64,000 bases of DNA from Humibacillus sp. DSM 29435. GTDB lineage: Bacteria > Actinomycetota > Actinomycetes > Actinomycetales > Dermatophilaceae. A program made the translations under genes and the position numbers. This document shows, piece by piece, positions 59,586 to 64,000 of the stretch. The number at the start of each line of letters is the position of its first letter. Position 1 is the first letter of the stretch. The notes beneath the pieces are model-generated. The model did not search any database and was not told where the DNA came from. It saw only the letters and a list, made by a program, of their open reading frames with translations. Location: positions 1-64,000 of the forward strand of contig NZ_MAST01000010.1 of NCBI RefSeq assembly GCF_001758225.1, written 5' to 3'.

Positions 59586-61487
59586 TCACGCCGTGGGCGT
59601 GTCGCGGCTGTCAGGTGCATCGCCGGTGGCTCCGGTGATGCCGGCGGTCGACTCGATGACCGGCTTCATCTTCTTCGACAACGCCTCGAAGAACATCGAG
59701 AGCGGGAACTCGTCGGGCAGCACGGCATCCGTCAGACCCTTGGGCGGGCCGTCGAGCGGCAGCGCGGTGCGGTCACCGGCGGCGTTGCGCGCCCAGGCCG
59801 AGCTCGGGTGCGGCGTCACGGCGGAGGCGACGAGGTCGTAGGCGGCGAGCCAGTGCGCAGCCTTGGGCCGGTCGATCGAGCGCCAGTAGAGGTCTTCGAT
59901 GGCGCGGCCGAGCTCGAGCACCGGCTCGGTGACGGCATCCCACTCGATGGTGAGGCGGTTATCGGTCCAGTGCAGCACGCCCTTCTGGTGCAACCACGCG
60001 AAGAGCAGCTGGCCCCCGAGGCCGTCGTAGTTGCGCACCCGCGAGCCGGTGATCGAGAAGCGGAAGATGCGGTCGAAGAGCACCGCGTACTGCACCATCC
60101 GCGCGTAGGGGTGCCCCTGCTTCTCGAGCGCCACCGACTCACGGAACGCGGTGAGGTCGCAGCGCAGCTCTTCGAGCGCGTAGAGGAAGAACGGCATCCG
60201 CTGCTTGACCATGAAGGGGTCGAAGGGCAGGTCGCCGTGCATGTGGGTGCGGTCGTGGATGAGATCCCACATGACGAAGGTGCGCTCGGCGAGCTGCTGG
60301 TCGGCAACGAGGCGAGCGGCATCCGGCGGCAGAGGCAGCCGGGTGACGGATGCCGCTTCGCTGACGACGCGACGGAACCGGGCCGCCTCGCGGTCGGCGA
60401 AGATACCGCCCCAGGTGAAGGCGGGCACCTCGCGCATCGCGACCGTCTCGGGGAACAGCACGGCCGAGTTCGTGTCGTAACCGGGCGTGAAGTCGAGGAA
60501 GCGGATCGGCAGGAAGAGCGTGTTCGAGTAGTCGCCCGCCTCGAGCTCGGCGACGAAGTCGGGCCAGATCACCTGCAGCAGAACGGCTTCGACGTTGCGG
60601 TCGGGGTTGCCGTTCTGGGTGTACATCGGAAAGACGACGAGGTGCGGCAGCCCGTCGACCCGATTGCTCGCCGGGGCGAACGCGGTGAGGGCGTCGAGAA
60701 AGTCGGGCACCTCGAAGCCGCCATCGGCCCACCGGGTGAAGTCCTTGACGAGCGCCTCGAGGTAGTCGGCGTCGTGGGGCAGCAGCGGCGCCAGGCCGTG
60801 GATGCCGTTCGTGATCTCGCCGACGAGCCGGGTGGCGTGCTCGTGCGTGTGAGGGTCGGGCACCGAGCCGTTGGCGGCCTGCAGCGGTCGCAGCTCGGTC
60901 ACCGCGGTCTTGAGGCTCTGCCAGGCGGGCTCGGCCACGAGCGGGTGCGGCTCGTCAGCGAAGTGGGTGTCGGCGGGCGGCGCCACGAACGACACGGCGT
61001 TGGCGAGCAGCTCGGCGAACGAGTCGTCGGCGTTCTTCGCCGTACCGGGCTCAACGGCCAGCACGGCGACGTGGCGGTCATCGAGGCGGCTGGTGGCCGC
61101 CACGGCGACACCGTCGGCGCGCAGTAGGGCGACGGCCGGGGCCTCGACGGCCAAGGCGGCGGTGGCCATGAGGGCGCCCGGTTCGACGCGGGCCAGCAGG
61201 TCGAGGGCACCGGCTCCGAGCCGAGGGGGGGCCGCCTCGACGGTCCCCTTGGGGGCGCCCGTGGCGGCCGTCAGGTGCAGCCCGTTCGGTGCGCCCTGCG
61301 CTCCGAGAGCGATGACACCAGCGCGCGGCCGCAGGTCGGCCAGCACACGGTCGAGGTCGCCCAGCTGGGCCAGCACCACCACGTCGGCCAGGTTCGGCGA
61401 CGCGACCACGGGGAGGCCGCGGTCGGCCAGCATGGTGGTGACACTCGCGTCGCCGTCGAGCACGTGGACGGAAGGAAAAATAGTCAT
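59586..61487 (-). CDS. DUF6421-like large protein of unknown function
   Basis: 633 residues from ATG 61487 (GAGG upstream). The N-terminal part, MTIFPSVHVLDGDASVTTML, and its acidic, Ala-rich domain lead to a C-terminal region with many conserved-type aromatic and His residues (VMWDLIHDRTHMHGDLPFDPFM, RNYDGLGGQLLFAWLHQKGVLHW). HDRTHMHGDLP could be a metal or catalytic site. I assign DUF6421 from memory of the sequence and of its association with SDR and aldolase genes; no reaction is known. Confidence 0.8.
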   Translation of the reverse strand: MTIFPSVHVLDGDASVTTMLADRGLPVVASPNLADVVVLAQLGDLDRVLADLRPRAGVIALGAQGAPNGLHLTAATGAPKGTVEAAPPRLGAGALDLLARVEPGALMATAALAVEAPAVALLRADGVAVAATSRLDDRHVAVLAVEPGTAKNADDSFAELLANAVSFVAPPADTHFADEPHPLVAEPAWQSLKTAVTELRPLQAANGSVPDPHTHEHATRLVGEITNGIHGLAPLLPHDADYLEALVKDFTRWADGGFEVPDFLDALTAFAPASNRVDGLPHLVVFPMYTQNGNPDRNVEAVLLQVIWPDFVAELEAGDYSNTLFLPIRFLDFTPGYDTNSAVLFPETVAMREVPAFTWGGIFADREAARFRRVVSEAASVTRLPLPPDAARLVADQQLAERTFVMWDLIHDRTHMHGDLPFDPFMVKQRMPFFLYALEELRCDLTAFRESVALEKQGHPYARMVQYAVLFDRIFRFSITGSRVRNYDGLGGQLLFAWLHQKGVLHWTDNRLTIEWDAVTEPVLELGRAIEDLYWRSIDRPKAAHWLAAYDLVASAVTPHPSSAWARNAAGDRTALPLDGPPKGLTDAVLPDEFPLSMFFEALSKKMKPVIESTAGITGATGDAPDSRDTPTA

Positions 61488-61507
61488 GCCTGGCACCCTC
61501 GGAAGAA

Positions 61508-61543
61508 GATTCTGTTGCGTGGTCACACCAATCCTACAGAATC
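61508..61543. promoter_or_regulatory. nested inverted repeats upstream of the DUF6421 trio
   Basis: GATTCTG (61508-61514) and CAGAATC (61537-61543) enclose a smaller dyad TGGT-CAC-ACCA (61520-61530), 20-55 bp before the start at 61487. The position overlaps the expected promoter. Regulator unknown. Confidence 0.45.
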
Positions 61544-61685
61544 TGCGTCAAGAAGCCGAATGGACAGCACATACTGCGGCACGCGAGAAGGGCGACCGCT
61601 CCGTCCCCTGAGGAAGCGATCGCCCTTCGTTCGTGTGGACCCCTGCCCGGGCCGGTCGGCAGCCCCCCTCAGGCCGCCACCGAAC

Positions 61686-61961
61686 TCACTTGCTCGAGGT
61701 CTGCTTCTGCGACTCCGCGTTGGTCTTGCACTTCTTGCCCATCGCGTCGAGCTTGTCACCGGCGGCCGATACAACCTGCCGGTGGCCGTGCCAGTCGCTC
61801 TGGAACTGCTCGGAGTCGGTGCCGCCCCAGTTGCTCTTGATCGAGTTGACGGCGCCGTTGACCGCCTCGACGATGCCGTCGAGCTCGCCCTTGTAGCCGA
61901 TCAACTTGTCGCCGGACGACGAAACGGCGTCGGCGTTCATGCCCTTCTTGTAAACAGCCAT
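61686..61961 (-). CDS. WXG100-family small protein
   Basis: 91 residues, all helical, with the turn motif NWGGTDSEQF (Trp45, Gly47) between two helices. WXG100 (EsxA/CFP-10-like) proteins form helical-hairpin dimers and are commonly exported by type VII secretion. No secretion machinery is seen in this window. AGGGATCTG precedes the ATG. Confidence 0.88.
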   Translation of the reverse strand: MAVYKKGMNADAVSSSGDKLIGYKGELDGIVEAVNGAVNSIKSNWGGTDSEQFQSDWHGHRQVVSAAGDKLDAMGKKCKTNAESQKQTSSK

Positions 61962-62037
61962 GGTTCAGATCCCTTCAGAAGCGTTCAGTGTCAGTGGTGG
62001 TGAGCGACGTTCAGTGCAGGTTCGCAGTCCGTCTCAG

Positions 62038-62103
62038 ATCGATCGCTGCCGCAATGCTCAATCGATCGCTGCCGCAATGCTCAATCGATCGCTGCCGCAA
62101 TCA
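62038..62103. repeat. 23-bp tandem repeat between the two WXG100 genes
   Basis: Units at 62038-62060 and 62061-62083 are identical; a third, partial unit runs 62084-62103 into the end of the upstream WXG100 gene. Each contains ATCGATCGCTGCCGCAA. On the minus strand it lies between the stop of the first WXG100 gene and the start of the second. Confidence 0.9.
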
Positions 62104-62376
62104 GTACTGCGACGACGTGGACCGCTGCTGCGAGACCTCGCGGTCGATCGTCGACTTCATGTCGGTGAGCAGCTTCTGCGCCTTCTGCAGCTCGGGACGG
62201 TGCGTGCCGGTCCACTCCTGCTCGAACTGCTTCGAGTCGTCACCCTGCCAGTTCGCCTTCAGCGACTCGACCTCACTGTCGACCTTGCTGATGAGCTTCT
62301 GGATCGCCTCGGCCTGGTGCTGTAGCACGTTGCCTTGCGCGTTGACCTCATCGTCGTTCATTCCGAGCCAAGCCAT
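62101..62376 (-). CDS. WXG100-family small protein
   Basis: 91 residues with LKANWQGDDSKQFEQEW (Trp43, Gly45) between two long helices. Same size and design as the neighbouring WXG100 protein, so the two may form a heterodimer, as EsxA and EsxB do. GAGAAGGAG precedes the ATG. Confidence 0.88.
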   Translation of the reverse strand: MAWLGMNDDEVNAQGNVLQHQAEAIQKLISKVDSEVESLKANWQGDDSKQFEQEWTGTHRPELQKAQKLLTDMKSTIDREVSQQRSTSSQY

Positions 62377-62666
62377 GTCGTTCTCCTTCTCGTGCGTCCC
62401 CCGACTGTTCGGGATGATCTCCGGACCAGCCGAAGTTGGCCGTCCCTTGCAACACTGACGAACTTAGGCGAGCCCGCACGAGGTGTCGATGGGGAGCACT
62501 CCCCATCAACGTCCAATCTCGGGTTCGTCGGCCAAGGCGACCAACAGGCTGGGCGAAAGCCGTTGCGCACCAGTCTATTCCGCCGACCGAAGCGCGCCGC
62601 CTGGTTTTGCGCGCTTGACTCGACGGGCTACGATTGGAGGTCAATTCGATAGGGAGGACGACCTTC

Positions 62667-63818
62667 ATGGATCTGTTGACTCGTACCGAGCTCGAATCGC
62701 TCACGCAGCCGGGGCCAGACGGCCCACACGTCTCGCTCTTCATGCCGACCCACCGCTTCGGTGAGGGCATCGAGGCCGACAAGCTCAAGTGGAAGAACCT
62801 CGTCTCCGGGGTCGAAGACCTGCTGACGCAGCGGATGCGACGTCCGGACGTCGAGACACTGCTCGCCCCGGCCCGCGAGCTGCAGAACGACGCCATGGCC
62901 TGGCAGTACATGAGCGACGGGCTGGCCATGTTCCTTCGCCCGGACGGCCAATGCTCGTTCCGGGTGCCGGCTCCCATGCCGGAGCTGGCCACGGTGGGAA
63001 GCCGAACCGTGATGGGGCCCTTGCTTCGTCTCTTCGCCGGCGATGAGCGTTTCCTGCTGCTGGCGCTCAGTCAGCGGGAGATCCGCCTCCTGGAGGGTAG
63101 CCGGAACACCGTGGAACAAGTTCAGCTCGGCGAGGTTCCCACCAGCCTGGCGGATGCCGTCGCCCCTCAGGAACCCCGTTCCGACACGATGGCCCGACCT
63201 GCGGCCGGCGCCGGTCGGGGCGGACCAGCGGTGTTCTACGGGCACGGCGCCGGCGACCGGCACCTCAAGAAGGACGAGGTGGTGCGTTTCCTTCGACAGG
63301 TCTCCACCGGGCTGCGCGACGTGCTGGCCGGTGAGACCGCCCCGATGGTGCTGCTCGGGCTCGAACCACTGGTAGCGAGCTACCGAGAGGTCAACCGGTA
63401 CGACCACCTCCTCGACGAAGCCGTCGTGCACAGCTCGGACCAGCTCTCGATCAAGCAGCTTCACGAGATGGCCTGGCCGCTGGTCGAGCGGCGCCTAAGA
63501 GACGATCGGGCCCTGGAGATCGAACGGTTCCGAAGCCTGCACGGCACCGGGCGCGTGTCCAGTGACCTCAAGGATGTCGCCGAGGCGGCTGCCGAGGGAC
63601 GGGTCGAGACGTTGTTCGTCAAGGCCGACCCGTGGTGCTGGGAGCAGGTCGCCGGCAACGAACCGGCGATCGTGGAGCTCGGGGCCGACGAGCGGTACGC
63701 CGAGTTCGACCAGGTCGACGCGGCCGCTGTGGCGACCCTGAACAAGGGCGGCCGGGTCTATGCGACCTCGGAGACGGTCGATCCCGAGAGCCAGGTCGCG
63801 GCCATCTTCCGCTACTGA
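62667..63818 (+). CDS. baeRF-type protein (bacterial relative of archaeo-eukaryotic release factor domains)
   Basis: 383 residues. The N-terminal part (LTQPGPDGPHVSLFMPTHRFGEG...ADKLKWKNLV) and the middle motif VFYGHGAGDRHLKKDEVVRFLRQV...LGLEPLVASYREVNRYDHLL match the baeRF group (family 3-like) as I know it. These domains are predicted from comparative genomics to act on ribosomes or in conflict settings; experimental function is lacking. AGGGAGG precedes ATG 62667. Confidence 0.75.
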   Translation: MDLLTRTELESLTQPGPDGPHVSLFMPTHRFGEGIEADKLKWKNLVSGVEDLLTQRMRRPDVETLLAPARELQNDAMAWQYMSDGLAMFLRPDGQCSFRVPAPMPELATVGSRTVMGPLLRLFAGDERFLLLALSQREIRLLEGSRNTVEQVQLGEVPTSLADAVAPQEPRSDTMARPAAGAGRGGPAVFYGHGAGDRHLKKDEVVRFLRQVSTGLRDVLAGETAPMVLLGLEPLVASYREVNRYDHLLDEAVVHSSDQLSIKQLHEMAWPLVERRLRDDRALEIERFRSLHGTGRVSSDLKDVAEAAAEGRVETLFVKADPWCWEQVAGNEPAIVELGADERYAEFDQVDAAAVATLNKGGRVYATSETVDPESQVAAIFRY

Positions 63819-63900
63819 CCGACCGCCGTAGCCACCACGCACCGGGTGGGCCGCCCTGTCAGGCGGGCGCAGTCAAGTGGCCGTCTACCCCCTCACCCGC

Positions 63901-63966
63901 AACACACCGAGTAGGCGTCAACGTGGGCAGGCGTAACTGCAGGGTTTGTCGATTACTCGGTGTGTT
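63901..63966. repeat. second AACACACCGAGTA palindromic element
   Basis: AACACACCGAGTA (63901-63913) and TACTCGGTGTGTT (63954-63966) are perfect 13-bp inverted ends; the 40 bp between pair only weakly. It lies 80 bp after the baeRF-type gene. Shares its ends, total length (66 bp) and 3' location with the palindrome at 37866-37931. Confidence 0.8.
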
Positions 63967-64000
63967 GGACGGGCGGGTGGGTCAGGCGGGCGGGGTGTAC

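Overview
The window is high-GC DNA from an actinobacterium. The evidence is a mycothiol-dependent-enzyme-like protein, a SigB/SigF-type sigma factor, a GAF-ANTAR regulator, a DUF222/HNH (13E12-type) protein, a FadE5-like acyl-CoA dehydrogenase and WXG100 proteins. GTG starts and 4-bp ATGA overlaps are common. Gene content and the frequent GGATGCC/GGCATCC words suggest an Intrasporangiaceae/Dermatophilaceae-like member of the Micrococcales, but the genus cannot be fixed from this sequence alone.

Layout. 1-0.8 kb: gene-poor DNA ending in an orphan 3' half of a tRNA-Gly, probably the edge of an integrated element. 0.8-6.4 kb: COG4705 membrane protein, a Tet(M)/OtrA-type ribosomal protection GTPase with an overlapping leader ORF, CsbD, a TMEM175-type channel, and a divergent oxidoreductase/TetR pair around a perfect operator. 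6.5-15.4 kb: tRNA-Gly, fadE5-like gene, zinc alcohol dehydrogenase, and a nitrilase/thioredoxin-NHL/membrane-protein operon. 15.4-15.8 kb: a periodic repeat array. 15.8-29.3 kb: three MFS exporters (one with TetR, one with MarR), CopD-CtaG fusion, sigma factor, GAF-ANTAR protein, DUF222-HNH protein. 29.3-33.7 kb: a four-gene acyl-CoA degradation operon with two paired acyl-CoA dehydrogenases. 33.9-37.8 kb: secreted S53 peptidase, an unrecognised 488-residue protein, a small secreted protein, a DksA/TraR-like zinc-finger protein.

37.9-45.6 kb is the most coherent functional block and concerns nitrite and nitric oxide. A Cys-containing HTH regulator, an NnrS-like membrane protein and a 916-residue membrane/cupredoxin/copper nitrite reductase fusion are translationally coupled by ATGA overlaps and followed by a flavohemoprotein. 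A hemerythrin-DUF2249 protein is transcribed divergently. The nitrite reductase domain has Leu where the type 1 copper axial Met is expected. 45.8-57.6 kb: stress-type and hypothetical genes (DUF488, PNPOx-like, LtrA, a lipase-like hydrolase, lipoprotein, DUF5701), an AlkZ-like winged-helix protein, an ArsR/SRPBCC pair and a DrrAB-like ABC exporter. 57.6-61.5 kb: a cassette of a DUF6421-like protein, an SDR and a threonine-aldolase-like enzyme, which looks like an uncharacterised pathway. 61.7-63.9 kb: two WXG100 proteins separated by a tandem repeat, then a baeRF-type protein.

Several intergenic repeat families sit at gene 3' ends: CGGACCACGGCTGGA cores at 15.4-15.8 kb, GGTGCCAACCGCACAG at 25.4 kb, and AACACACCGAGTA palindromes at 37.9 and 63.9 kb.
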